Notes: generated by a model not told the origin, from the sequence alone. Shown: positions 10,357-22,030, counted from the stretch's first letter. The stretch is 64,000 nt of DNA from Dama dama (GCF_033118175.1 NC_083694.1:31136108-31200107), one strand, 5' to 3'. A program made the numbers and translations.

Positions 10357-10575
10357 GGGCTTCCCAGGTGGCGCTAGTGGTAAAGAACCTGCCTGCCAAT
10401 GCAGGGGACATAAGAGATGAGGATTTGAACCCTGGGTAGGGAAGATCCCTGGAGGAGGGCATGGCAACCCACTCCAGTATTCTTGCCTGGAGAATCCCAT
10501 GGACAAAGGAGCCTGGTAGGCTACTGTCCCTAGGGTCGCAAAAAATCAGACATGACTAAGAGACTTAGCCTGCAT
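10357..10575 (+). mobile_element. Bov-tA SINE
   Basis: Complete from GGGCTTCCCAGGTGGCGCTA to GACTAAGAGACTTAGCCTGC. Shares the GCGCTAGTGGTAAAGAACC head subtype with the element at 4603. Confidence 0.94.
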
Positions 10576-11405
10576 ATTGCAGGGGCAAGAGTTATGATGG
10601 GAACAAGAAGGCCCAGGATGCAGACACAATGAAAGGAGACTGGGACATGAGCTAGGCCCAAGCATGCTTCTATTGGTCCAACAGTGATGCTCTCTGCCAC
10701 ACCCCGCAGGCATGATCAGAACCAACATTTAAAAAAAAAAAAAATATGCACGACTTTAAGATAAGATGGAGCAAGTGGTGAAATACAAAACAACTTTATG
10801 GAGCTGAGTGGGCTGGGAAAAATATCTTATGCAAAACAGAAGCAGTGCAAGCTGCCAGCTCTGGTCCTGTGCTTCAGACACTCATTTGCTATGAATACTG
10901 TGAAAGCAAGTGAATACATATATTTAAATTTTTGTATGTTGTATGTGATACATACAAAATATATGCAGTGTCTAAATAAGTTATGAGGCATAATAATCAA
11001 ATGAACACTTGTGAACACGGTGCCAGTGCTGCGGGGCCACTCCCTACATATTTTTCTCCAGCCCAGCTCTCTGCTTACCTCAGAGGTGGCCAGTAACTTC
11101 ATGCATGCATGTTCTTTGATCAGAGGTTGTAGTTTAACTCAACATTTAACCTGGGAGCTCCCTCCAAACTACAGTGGGTGGTTTTTTGTTTGTTTGTTTG
11201 TTTCGGTGGTGGTCATGGTAAAATGTCTTTTGTCCTGAAATGTTTTCAGACCAGAGATAAGTGTTTTCAAAATGCTCAGACCCACAGTTTCCCTGGGAGA
11301 GGGGCTTCCTCATGTAAATGAAGAGCAAATTTTCAACTAACATATGAATTTCAAAGGTGCACGTACTGTGACTGTAAAATGTGACTCAGTTCTCTACTCT
11401 TCCCA
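10576..11405. other. Intron stretch, low-complexity tracts only
   Basis: Holds an A tract at 10730-10744 and a (GTTT)n tract near 11182-11203. The remainder is unique and AT-rich, with no exon evidence. Confidence 0.5.
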
Positions 11406-11406
11406 G

Positions 11407-11614
11407 TTGTTGTTCAGTCATTGTCTTGTCTGGCTCTTTGTGACCCCATGGACTGTAGCCCACCAGGCTTCTCTGTAAATGGAATTTTTCAGGCAGGAAC
11501 ACTGGAGTGGGTTGCCATTTCCTTCTCCAGGTGATCTTCCCAACCCAGGAACTGAACTCATGTCTCCTGCATTGGCAGGAGGATTCTTTACAACTGAGCC
11601 ACCTGGGAAGCCCC
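11407..11614 (-). mobile_element. Bov-tA SINE
   Basis: Minus-oriented: TTGTTGTTCAGTCATTGTC at the 3' end (left) and CTGAGCCACCTGGGAAGCCC at the 5' head (right). Confidence 0.93.
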
Positions 11615-11624
11615 GATAGAGTGC

Positions 11625-12030
11625 TCTAATATTTACTGTACTCATTAGCTAAATTAATTCTCATAACAGTCCTACACAGTATGCATTATTATCATCTGTA
11701 TTTTCTGCATGAGAAAAGCAAGGCACAGTAAAGTTAGTCATTTGCCCAAGTTCAGACAACCAGAGGGCTTCCCTCATAGCTCAGTTGGCAAAGAATCTGC
11801 CTGCAGTGCAGGAGACCCGGGTTCGATTCCTGAGTTGGGAAGATCCCCTGGAGAAGGAAATGGCAACCCATTCCAGTAATCTTGTCTGGAGAATCCCAGG
11901 GACAGAGGAGTCTAGAAGGCTACAGTCCATGGGGGTCACAAGAGTTGGACATGACTTAGTGACTAAACCACCACCACCAGACAACCAGAAGTGGGCAGAG
12001 TCAGGATTAACGAGCCACAAATGACATGTT
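11625..12030 (-). repeat. MIR split by a SINE
   Basis: MIR on minus: CATTATTATCATCTGTATTT, AGTTAGTCATTTGCCCAAG, then resumption after the SINE with CCAGAAGTGGGCAGAGTCAG. The two halves join cleanly when the insert at 11765-11988 is removed. Confidence 0.8.
11765..11988 (+). mobile_element. Bov-tA SINE inserted in MIR
   Basis: Complete element with an 11-bp target-site duplication AGACAACCAGA at 11754-11764 and 11989-11999. Ends in (CCA)n. The box-B-like GGTTCGATTCC of the tRNA-derived head is well kept. Confidence 0.96.
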
Positions 12031-12124
12031 CTTCCCTCTGTGCCCCTCTCACATGGAGGAGACCGCCCCACGTCACTTGCCTCTGAGTCTTCCTTGCCTT
12101 CTTCCTCTCTGCCCATGTTGATTC

Positions 12125-12305
12125 TGATCAGTCCCTAAACCTAAATCCCTCTACAGCTTGTTCTATCTCATGCAGCTTATCCCCACTTACTACAGTCATT
12201 GCTGGTCTGCCTCTCCCACTGAACAATGAGTACTTTCAAGGACAGGAACAGGATCTTATTCAGCTCTCCAACTCTAGCACTTAGCAAGGTGCTGGATACA
12301 TGTGT
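12125..12305 (+). repeat. L2 3' end
   Basis: L2 terminal pattern: CAAGGACAGGAACAGGATCT, then TAGCACTTAGCAAGGTGCTG, corresponding to the usual gggcagggactttgtct / gcacctagcacagtgcctgg. Confidence 0.6.
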
Positions 12306-12614
12306 CAGAAGCAAACCACTTACCAGTAGAAAATGTTTATGCCAAATATAATAACTGTAATTTCATCTACAGTGTGAGTACACTTTAATATTCAATAACT
12401 CTGTTGCTGCAAAAACATAACATGTAAAACAAATAATTTTAGGTATGCTATTGAAATTTGTCACTTAAAGGAATCCTAGAAGAGATGAATGAGTACTGCA
12501 CTTGGAAACAGGAGGCATGGCAAACTACCTATTTTACTTGGGCATGTAAAATAGGCTTGTCCTCTCTCAACCTCAGGTTCTCCACTTTTAAAACTGAGCA
12601 AGGAATACCTCCTG

Positions 12615-12715
12615 ATCTCCTGAATCACAAACACTGAGGATGCAGCCAAGCAATATATGTTTTAATAAGCCTTCTGGGTGATTCTGATCAATTCTCAAGT
12701 TTAAGAACCACGGGT
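12615..12715 (+). mobile_element. MER5A-like hAT-Charlie fragment
   Basis: Right half of MER5A: TTCTGGGTGATTCTGATCAA and TTTAAGAACCAC, the typical terminal motif. Confidence 0.6.
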
Positions 12716-12844
12716 ATGCTATAATTCACAGTATCAGTCACATACAAAATGACTTCTTCTGGAAAATAACTTTTTTTTTTGAGGCTCCAATTTAATCATC
12801 AAAGCAGCCCATGTATAAGTGAAAACTATCCTAGTCTACTCCTA

Positions 12845-12930
12845 AGTTTTGCTGTCAGTCATACAAACTTAAGCAAATCGTGTGATCACTTTGGATCTCA
12901 ATTTCCTCACATATGTAATGACAGAATAAG
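12845..12930 (+). repeat. MIR fragment
   Basis: Degraded MIR core: ATCTCAATTTCCTCACATAT followed by GTAATGACAGAATAAG, immediately left of a DNA transposon. Confidence 0.5.
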
Positions 12931-12937
12931 CTAGAAA

Positions 12938-13272
12938 TAGATCAGCAAACTTCACACCACAGGCCAAATTCAGCCTGGTCCACTGTCTGTTTTTGTACAG
13001 CCTGTACGTTAAGAATATTTTTAATATACATTTTTAAATGACTGAAAAAAAAGAAAAAGAAAAACAATATTTTGTGACATGAACATCCAATGAAATTCAA
13101 CTTTCAGTGCCCCTAAATAAGCTTTCATTGAAGCACAGCCACGCTCATCCACTCGTGTATTGTCTACAGACAGTGACAGCAGAGCTGGGGAGTTGCGACA
13201 GAGACCATATGGCCACAGAGCCTAAAATATTTATTACTTGACCCTCTAGAAAAAAAGTTTGCCAGCCCCTGG
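12938..13272. mobile_element. Non-autonomous hAT-type DNA transposon
   Basis: Inverted termini TCAGCAAACTT on the left and AAGTTTGCCAGCCCCTG on the right. The interior includes AAGCACAGCCACGCTCATCC, GTATTGTCTACAGACAGTG and TTGCGACAGAGACCATATGG, a common mammalian hAT-Charlie-group sequence whose exact family name I will not assert. An A-rich expansion lies near 13045-13070. Confidence 0.8.
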
Positions 13273-13785
13273 GCAGGAAGATGACTAAGTTCTCTTTGAA
13301 CTCCAAACTTCTAGGAAATTTTACTGTCTGTAAAATACAGAATTTGCCTGTCTTCAAATACTGCCGGCTATGTAGTTGGAACAGTACACCTAGGTTGCCC
13401 AAGTCAAAGTTTTGAAAACCCAATTACCCTAATTACTGCTCTAGGTAATTAATTTGGTGAATAAACCATATTAATTTAAAGTTGTACACTTTGTTCCAGT
13501 GCTTAAAAATTGCTGCCACATTTTATGAAATTCCCTTTCATTACTGTGGCCATACAGAATCAGAATAAGCCATGTGCTCAGGAAGCTGGAACACATTCTA
13601 GCCAGTTATCCTCACTTAGAAAATTAAGGCAGTTGCTATGGCTGGTTTGCTGTTTAAATATCCTTTGCTCAAATCTACCCTTTTCAATAACGATGTCAGT
13701 GGAGAAATTCATTCTAATGGTCATGCAATTCTGGAGAGAGCTTACATTTCTGATAAAGACAATTTACATTCCTGTAAGGCCCCCC
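13273..13785. other. Intron stretch with no recognised feature
   Basis: AT-rich unique sequence. No repeat, exon or RNA recognised. Confidence 0.4.
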
Positions 13786-13789
13786 ACTT

Positions 13790-13997
13790 ACTGGTTTCGT
13801 TGCTGGCTCTGTGGTAAAGAACCCGCCTGCCAGTGCAGGAGACAAGGGTTGGATCCCTAGGTTGAGAAGTTCCCCTAGAGTAGGAAATGGTAACACATTC
13901 CATGGGTTGGTGAACCCCATGGACAGAGGAACCTAGCGGAATACGGTCCATGGAGCCTCGAAAGAGTCAGGCGTGACTTAGCAACTGAACAACAACA
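13790..13997 (+). mobile_element. Diverged Bov-tA SINE
   Basis: Keeps GTGGTAAAGAACCCGCCTGC, GGTTGGATCCCTAGG and GACTTAGCAACTGAACAACA, but the middle (TTCCATGGGTTGGTGAACCC) is altered, indicating an older copy. Confidence 0.9.
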
Positions 13998-14129
13998 GGA
14001 TTCCCTTTAATTTTTCATTCTCTCTAATTTCCAATGAGCCTTGGGTGCCTGTGGAGGAAAGCAGGTGGTAGCTTAGGACAGCAATGAGGAAAAGACCCCT
14101 GCTCTTCTCTTCAAAAGGGTCAGGTCATG

Positions 14130-14300
14130 TTAGACGTGAGAGGCACCTTAAGAGGCCATTCAGTCTTGCCCATTATGGTGAATCTGAGGGCCAGAGAGTA
14201 CAAGTGACTTATCCAAGGTCACACAGACTGTCTAGAGTCAATCTGGGACTGAAACCCCTATCTCTTGACTCCAGATCCAGTGCTTGGCAGCATTTCAAAA
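14130..14300 (-). repeat. MIR-family fragment
   Basis: Motifs GAGGCACCTTAAGAGGCCAT, AGTGACTTATCCAAGGTCAC and GGGACTGAAACCCCTATCTC follow the order of minus-strand MIR/MIR3-type elements. Confidence 0.6.
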
Positions 14301-17011
14301 CCCTTTTTTGGAAAGGTTTGACTTCTATTCCATACTAAAAGATACAGATTTTAGGCAAGAACCTTAGAAAGGTAACACGCTGGACAAGGCACTGAGAAAC
14401 GGCTGACACGCCAAGTTTTACCGCCAGGGTGGGGAGAAGGCCTTCTCTAACTCAGTGAAGAGAACTGAGAACTTCCGGTTTTGCGGTCGTTTTTTCACTT
14501 CCCCTCTGTTGCAGACTGATACTTTTGTGATAAACAATAAAAATGCTGGTGCACTACCTAATTGTGATAACAGTTTCTAAACATTCTCAATCTCTCTTCT
14601 TAACTCCCTGTCTGGGACCCACACTGACCTAGTCCACAGCCTGGCACTGGCATGAAGTAGGCAGGAACCAGAGGCCTAAAGCTCCAAAACCAGCCTGGAC
14701 AACTCCCTGGGGGCCGCTCCGGTGCCACAGGACCCTGGGCAAGCCTGAGCTGAGCACTCAAAGGGCCCTGGCACTGCCCTGGAGCCCCTGACAGTGTTGC
14801 CGGCTCTCTGCTGAACCAACGGCTTAGAACACAGTTGCCTTTGCAAAGGAGGCACAATTTCCCCTCAGGTCAGTTAGGAACATCTGCCGGGTGGCTACCT
14901 TGCAGTCTTAAAGTGCATGTGCTATCTGACCAGGCTAAGCTCGTAATTCCCTTGGAGGGCTGAGCCTCATAAGGAATCCACAACAGAGAAACAGCGGGCA
15001 TAGGAGCTGACATGGCAAGAATCTCAGACTCTGACGAACCCAGGACACCATTTGCCTTAAGTCTCAGATACCCTTAATCAGTTCTTTATAAAGCAAGAGC
15101 AGGGTCATGGTAAGCACCACCCCACTGTGCAAAGAAAAAACAGGACAGAGGGTTGAAAACTGTTGAAAATCACAACCTTTGCAGAGTTGAATCCAGGCAG
15201 GCCACGTAAAAGTAACAGCAGAAAAGCCCACACCACCTGTCCTGCCACACCTGGCCTAAACCCAAGCCTGAGCACTCTCTTTTCAAAAATGAGTTATTTA
15301 GAAATCATTCCATACTTCTGGAAAGTTGCACAGTGTGGCATTTTCAGAAGATTCTGTTCTAAGGGGATCCTCCTGGTGCCCCCGAGACAAATGCCCCCTC
15401 GAGTGGTCCTGGAGTGTTAGGTTCCACATTGCAGTGAGGATCCTTCTGGTCCCTTCATGCTGGACAGCCCCACCCTTGAGGTAGTCAGACTGGTCACAGA
15501 GGTATGATGAAATGAGAGTGAGCCCACGGCGGCTAAGTAACCGGACTCAGTCACCACGGCGCACTTAGTGGCGCACGTTTAATTAAGTTTTAATGCAAGT
15601 AATTTGATAACTACTCCTGGCCATCCACTACGGAGCTGTCAATGCTGAGAGCTTTTTTATTTAGCGTCTCTTCCATCTACACTGAGGAAGCCTCCCCGCT
15701 GACCCTTGTCAAAGAACCCCATCTGCTGGTTGCCACGGTAACTGAAGGCGACCAATTGAGCTGAACAGAGTGACTCAGAAATAAAATCTGTGGCCAAAGG
15801 AATTCTGCTAAGAGTAATAAATCATTTAGTAAAAGGGGATCCTCCACACAGTGAAGAGTGTTGGGATAATATGATGGCATAACTCTTCCAGCTAGAAGGT
15901 CCATGGCAGATCAGAGTGGTCAGCCTTGCCGGAGGGTTCATGTGGTTGTTAGTGGGCTCAAGCAGCAGAGAAGTCAGATCCTGCCCATTTATGCACCATC
16001 CTGGGGGAGAAGGAACCAACTACATCAATTGTTCCATGTTCAGACTGCAAAATTCTGAATTTTAAGAAGTGGCAAGAGAACCAGTCCAGGCTTCCAACAC
16101 TCCATACTTTTTTTTTTTAAGTAGCACAAGTAAACAAAATGCCCCATGTAGCTCATGTGGCCTTGAGGAAGATGGCAGAGAGAACAAACACTGAGATTGC
16201 TTTGGAATAAAAATGTCTAGCACCATCTCTTTGTCATCAATCAACTTTTAGGTGCTCCAAGCAGAAGTCATCTGTGTGAACAAAACATGCAGTCCTTGAA
16301 ATAGCAAGGGAGATGGGACTCAACTTAGAGGGTTGACGGTATCTCCACAGGATGGTCTCAGAGAGGGTCGGGGCTCTGAATAAGATGGGCAGAAGAGAAA
16401 GGAAAGGAGAGGCCTTGTGGGGGGTGGGGGGGCAGTACTCTGGGTGACAAGAGGCGGCACACTGCGGGCCCCTGCAGTGGGCACAGAGTTGTACCTGAGT
16501 CCCACTAGGAATCTCTACAGCCCACAGTGCCCAGATTTTAAGAAAAAACCCCAGACACACTAAATCATCCATCTAGCATTTAATCTGTAGATGGCAGTTC
16601 CTTAGTGGTTGTGGTGCGAGACGCAAGGTTAAGGGCAGCAGACATCAGTGCCCTGACAGCCAATGACCACAGGGGATGACAGGCTCCGGGACACAGAGAC
16701 AGCAGGGGTGTGTGCTGGCGGATAGAGGTGGGGGTGGTCCGCAGCCTTACCCCGCTGTGCTGCTCAGGCTGTACCCCACCCCTAAGAGGGCAGGATACTG
16801 ACATCTTCCCAACCCCTAACCCCCAGAGTGATGGATGGGAGGACTATGGATCCTAAGTCGTGAACCCCAGAGATAATTTCCTGCTTTAGAAAAGAGCAAC
16901 TGCCAAAGAGAAGGTAGGTCCCCCTAGCCCCCCTCCCGCCCTAGATGTCACCAATAAAAGGCTTCATCTTAGAGTTTTAGTGAGACTCCGTAGATGGCTT
17001 TAGGAGCGGCT
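14301..17011. other. Intron, no recognised repeats
   Basis: About 2.7 kb without any SINE or LINE I can name. A T run lies at 16109-16119 and a GGGGGGTGGGGGGGC run near 16419-16433. An ACTTCCGG motif (ETS-like) stands at 14471-14478. No exon evidence. Confidence 0.5.
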
Positions 17012-17019
17012 GTGCACGC

Positions 17020-17105
17020 GAATCCCAGGGACGGGGGAGCCTGGTGGGCTGCCGTCTATGGGGTCGCACAGAGTCGGACACGGCTGAAGCGACTTAGCAG
17101 CAGCA
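17020..17105 (+). mobile_element. 5'-truncated BovA2 SINE at CpG island edge
   Basis: Only the last 86 bp of BovA2 remain, ending CGACTTAGCAGCAGCA. It is flanked by an 8-bp duplication GTGCACGC (17012-17019 and 17106-17113). Most CpG sites of the consensus are intact, so it is young or lies in unmethylated DNA. Confidence 0.9.
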
Positions 17106-17530
17106 GTGCACGCCCGGGACGAGACTTTTCCGGTGCCTCGCCCGTCCCAAGAGCCCACCAGGCAAAGCCTTCCGGGCCACGGCGCTTCTGGGAGCCGCCA
17201 GCCCGGGTCCCACCCGGCGCCGGGCAATGGTGTCTCTGCGGGTTGAAGGGTCGGCCGGGCTCCACGAGCGCCTCTGGCGCCCCACACCTGCGCTCGGGCG
17301 CCCGCGGAGGGCAGGGCGGCCTCCCGCTCCGGCTCCCGCCGCGGCCGCAGTGGGCCCCGCGCAGCCCAGCGGCTCGCCCCGCCCGCGGCTCGGCCGGGTC
17401 CGGGGATGGGGGGCCGCGTGCTCCGGCCGGCCGGCCGGCCGCGGGCGGGGCGGGGCGGGGCGGGGGAGGCCCGCTGGCCGGCATCTGGCTCCGGAGGCTC
17501 CGCGGGGGCTCGCAAGGCCTCTGGACTTTG
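17106..17530. promoter_or_regulatory. Intragenic CpG island with GC boxes
   Basis: Abrupt block of very high GC and CpG within AT-rich intron. It includes GCGGCCGC at 17340-17347, a CCGG/GGCC ladder at 17423-17441 and four or five tandem GGGGCGGGG Sp1-type boxes at 17443-17466. No TATA box is obvious. Such islands usually mark promoters or strong regulatory elements, but no transcript or first exon could be placed from sequence alone. The start of SDCCAG8 itself lies far outside the window, so this would be an internal promoter, an antisense or noncoding promoter, or an orphan island. Long open frames here are expected from GC content and are not called. Confidence 0.8.
17443..17466 (+). promoter_or_regulatory. 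Tandem Sp1 boxes / G-quadruplex motif
   Basis: GGG-C-GGGG repeated four times and ending in GGGGG. This satisfies both the GC-box consensus and the four-run quadruplex rule on the plus strand. Confidence 0.85.
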
Positions 17531-19090
17531 GCAGAAGGAGAGGATTAAGCTGAGATGGCAGTTGAAGGAGGGAAACGGATGAAAGCTTCATTAACTCCAA
17601 GCTCACGTCCCAATTTCTTTCCCTTGAGAAGCAATGTGAAAAAAGTTTCCTTGTGATGGGAAAGTGCTGAGTGATTGTGTTTGCTTTTCTTGCATTCAAT
17701 TCCTTATTTGTAAACAATAACAAAAATTAATCAGTTTGCTGATCATGGGGGACTCAAATTTTAATTAAACAGGAGAAAAACTTGCTAATAGAGACGCTGA
17801 AGAAATATTACAACTCATTTTAATATCTATGTTAGTGATTAAGCTTCTCACGTGACAATTGAAACTGGCAAATATCTTAAAGAAATGGAAATTTAAAAGG
17901 TGCTGGGTATGATATGTCTTTAATTTTCCCCTGTTCTCGTCCAATAACTAAACTGACTTTTATGATCAACCCTAAAATGTGCCATAGAAAACAGGACTTT
18001 TAAAAATGATTTTATGATTCCATAAAAATATCTTTAGTCCTGCTTGATGACACAGTTGTTCATGCCTGAATTCCCTCTCCCTTCTTACAAAGTTACCATT
18101 AGTTTCACTTCTAAAACCCTACTTCCAATTCTTTGTCTCTGCTCACTCTCCCGAATTCTCCTCCATATTTCAATTCCCAGACACTCTTGAACTTTGCACA
18201 TGCTGCCAGTTTGAGCCTGCACAGAATAATCAGTATATTAATTCCACTCAAAGACAGTGAGATTTTTCTAACACAATCTGCCCAACCTGAACTCTTTCCT
18301 TCAGAAACACTTTGCCTTTAAAAAGAAACTCCCAGCATGAACCTCATAAGAAGCGACATGTAACAGACAGTGCATGTGGCGCTGGGCGTGCAGCTCAGAA
18401 TTAAAAGAGAATTTTTTACTTTGTTTCTTTGGTGCCATGTGCATAATGTACATGTGGACGAAACTGACATCAGACATTTAAAAGCAAAAAAGAGTGGGGG
18501 GAGGGGGATGTGATGGTGGAGGGAAAGAAAGAAAATATGTTGATAAAAACAGTAACTTCTGTTAATCTACATTTTTCAGTTACTGTCTTAATTAAGAATG
18601 TTAGGAAATATGTTGCAGTTTAATTGCATTGTTTCAAGAAATTCTAATGCTAACAAATTTGGGACCAGGGTACACTTGGATGGTAAAAGGAATTGAAGTG
18701 GTAGTTTCTTCCAATTGGTAGATAATCAAAATTATGCTTTCCACAAACAACCCCCATGCCCTTGATCCTAAATTCAGAAGACAGAGTAAGAATAGCCTAA
18801 TACTGTGTTCAGTATGAAATGAGTTATGAAAAAAAAAAGAATGTTTTTAATCTACATATATGAGATAGGAATAATTTTTAAGTATAAATGAAAAAAATTC
18901 ACGCAAAAAATGAAATAGCACTTCATCTGAAATTTCTGGGTAACATTTTTATCCCTGTAGAAAATAGCTATTTAGGAGAAAGTTGGTAACAATCTTCAAA
19001 TTATTCTCTGATGACCTCGAGACATTAAAAATCAAATGCCTCAGCCACAAGTACATAAATATAATGACAGTTTGAAAACATTCAGATGTC

Positions 19091-19102
19091 AGATGGCGGC
19101 GT
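19091..19102 (+). promoter_or_regulatory. YY1-like motif
   Basis: AGATGGCGGCGT fits the YY1 core (AAnATGGCGGC) at one mismatch. It is isolated in AT-rich sequence, with no CpG island around it. Confidence 0.3.
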
Positions 19103-20178
19103 CCTTTTCTTCTACTGCAGCCCAGTCACACAAGCTCTAGGCTTCATTTCTTTTGGAGTGGAGGGAAGACTGTATCATCACAAAGCAAAATAAATTAGAA
19201 TGTATTTTCCTTGCTCAGTGTTCCTGTGATAGAAGATGTAGAAGCAAGGTAACTTCCCATTTCCTACAGTATACCACAGCCCACTCAGTTTTAACCTGGA
19301 TGTTAACATTTCTTACTTGATCCCATTTTCTGGGACCTGTGCAGTTGAGCTCACTGCCTCTGAGAAGGGAAGTGGGGGCTCAAACCCTAAGGAAGGTGTT
19401 GATGTTCAGTGCCCTCCAGTCCCTAGGGTGCAGCACCAACTAGCACCAACCAGACCAGCGACCTCCACTGACCCAACTACTTCATTCAAACCGGTTTGAT
19501 GATTTGGTCAGACAAACTGACCAATTCTTTGACTGCATTGACTATTCATTTCACCTTCCATTAACCATGATTTATGATACACCTAGTCTCAGGGTTCACA
19601 GCCCCCTTGGAGGAGGCGGGCCTAACTTTTCTAGCAGCTAAAGATACTTGCACCGTATGTGCAATGGCCCTGGAGTGAGAATAAAATAAGATCTGTTTGC
19701 CCTAAAACGTAGCTGAAATGTCCAAAGAGCTTGGGGCAGAGAACCAAGTCAAAAGCTCTGCTCTCACTGGGAGGTCTCATGGCTCCTTCTGCCTCAGCCT
19801 CTCAGAACAAGAATGGTCAGAGGACTTGTCCACGGCCGAAATACTGCCAACACGCTGCCATTCTCTGTGTCTCAATTCTTAAACTTTCATTTACTCTTTG
19901 TATTAGAGAATAGAATCCCAAGGTCTCAAATTGTGGGGTAAGTAGCATGTGTGACCTCAAATTCCAGAGTCTTCAATGCTATGGAATTAACATAATTTTT
20001 TTCCTATCTCACAGGAAGGCCAAAATAGTGAAGGACGCATCTCTGGTGTGCTCAACACCTGCAGCTGCCTGGCCAAGAAATGAAACATTTTCCATCTTTG
20101 GGGGTTTCTGGAAATTCTGGTGGTCGAAAACATTCCCCCCAGTAGCTGGGCAACCTTCCCAGAGAGGCCTTTGTCGGG

Positions 20179-20260
20179 CAGCGCTGGAGGCTGGTGTGCG
20201 GCGCCCGGACCCCTGCGGAGGGCGGCGGCGGCGGCGGCCACTGCGCTGAGGAGCCCCTGA
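20179..20260. promoter_or_regulatory. Small CpG cluster with (GGC)n
   Basis: GGGCAGCGCTGG, GCGGCGCCCGGACCC and then six GGC/GGCG units at 20220-20239, ending at GCGCTGAGGAGCC. Too short for a formal CpG island, but distinct from the AT-rich surroundings and within the repeat-poor region. Confidence 0.5.
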
Positions 20261-21869
20261 GCATCGGGCATCGTTAATCACCAGATCAGACAGCAAGAGG
20301 AAAGTTCAGGCAGGACACAGAGGCGGGGAGAACTCCCGAGTGTAATTAGACGTTGAAAAGTTCTGAGTCAATTCTCAGAGTTTAGAGAACATTAAAAGAA
20401 GAATACACAATACTGGGGTGGGGGGTGGGGGGGAGGATTGGAGATAGGGAAGCAGTACGCGCCCGAGGGCCAATTGCCTCTCCAGCAGCGGCAAGGCTGT
20501 TCCTGGGCTCGCAGGACCATTTGTTCCATTACACAATCTCCTGAAGCCATTTAGAGAGAGCTCAAACAACTGCCTGTACCAACACGACACATGGCTTCCC
20601 ATCCCGACTCTTTGCTAATCCAGACGCTCCAACCATCTTTCTTTAAGATGCCATATGGTTGGCAGAAGCCTGTAGATCTAACAGCACATCTGCTTGTGCG
20701 TTTCTTCTTTCCTCCATCCCCCCAACAAAAGAAGGATAGAGAGACAGACCAAGAGGAGGGCATGCGTGTGTACCTCTGCCTATGTCGTTATTTCCTTTTA
20801 TGGACTCTAACTAAATAAAACTATCATGGGGATGATTGCAGTTATTCAGGGCTGAATCAGTTTTTACTAGACAACATGGCGATCTCTTTGCTTGTCAATG
20901 ATTTAAATCAAGATTAGAAAAACAAAGGATGGATGATCCACTTTCTCCAAAAGGGTGATTATTGGGAAAACCACTTCAAAGCTCTCCCTCCTGGAATCCT
21001 TGCGAAGCTTTCACGCCGAAAGGGAGGGACAGCACCCTTGCCTGAAGCAATTTATCCTCTTCTTTTCGGTCAAGGAAGACAGACAAGCTGAGAAACTAGC
21101 AGATACCCAGAGCCTGCTTTGTTAGCAAGCACGCGCGGCTGTATGCTAATGAGTCGGCACCGACACACGCTGCTTTTTTGGTATGATGAGCAAAGATTGT
21201 TGACACTGTTGAAATCCTGGCTCTCCTGGCCTGTGAGCACACGGGCTGCCTCCTTGGAATCTGGCCCCCAGTAAGACAGGCTGCAAAAAAATAATACATT
21301 TTATACTCTCCTGATGACTGAAATCTGGCCATTTGCGACTTAGAGCAGTTGGGCTGGGGGGAGGGGACGTTAGAAAAACATTCTAAAGATTCTATCAAGC
21401 TGGGAATCACAAAGACACAGGTGAAATTTATGGGTTTCTTTTCAACTAAAAGTGAAACCTTGTAGACACATGTTGAGTGATTAAGGCCAGGGCACTGGCT
21501 TTAGGAGCAAACCCCTGAAAAGTGAAGGTGAGGGGCTGTTACTGTAGCCTTGGCCACATGGGGTGGCTGGGACATTCCCACCACCCTGGGCAGAAGGCAC
21601 TCTGCAGATGAGACCACACTACTAATGGCACCATCTCAGTTATAGGAGAAAAGCTAAGTGTCTGATTTTCTTGTAAATCTCTCTGACCCATTTGTCAGTT
21701 GACCATACATTGTTTTCCAAGTCTGTGGAAATATAAGGTGGGAAAAAGCAAAGCAGATATTCCATTGTTGCAAAAGTACAACTTTTTTTTTTTTTAAGTC
21801 AAAGAAGAGTGGGGGAAACTACATCTTTTGATTGCTGAGCATGAAATACCCCTTTGCCTGCCAAGAAAC

Positions 21870-22030
21870 TCTAAGGGGTGGGTATTATTATTGCAGTTTA
21901 GCTAGATAAGAAGACTAACACTTAGAATTACACACAAAGAAGCAAAAGATCCCAAAACTTCAGCAAAGCTATGCAGCTAGGAATTGCCAAACTCAAAAGC
22001 CCATGCCTGTCTCACTTACAGACCAATAGG
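21870..22030 (-). repeat. MIR, diverged
   Basis: GGGTGGGTATTATTATTGCA, TAGATAAGAAGACTAACAC and ATGCAGCTAGGAATTGCC keep the order of minus-strand MIR. Confidence 0.5.

Noticed and set aside
11765..11860. tRNA-like box A/box B motifs in SINE heads
   Set aside because: They belong to tRNA-derived Bov-tA SINEs; no cloverleaf with a matching acceptor stem was seen.
17000..17723. Several long open reading frames on both strands over the CpG island
   Set aside because: High GC makes stop codons rare; frames overlap on both strands, are rich in Pro/Arg/Gly/Ala without domain features, and some run into SINE sequence.
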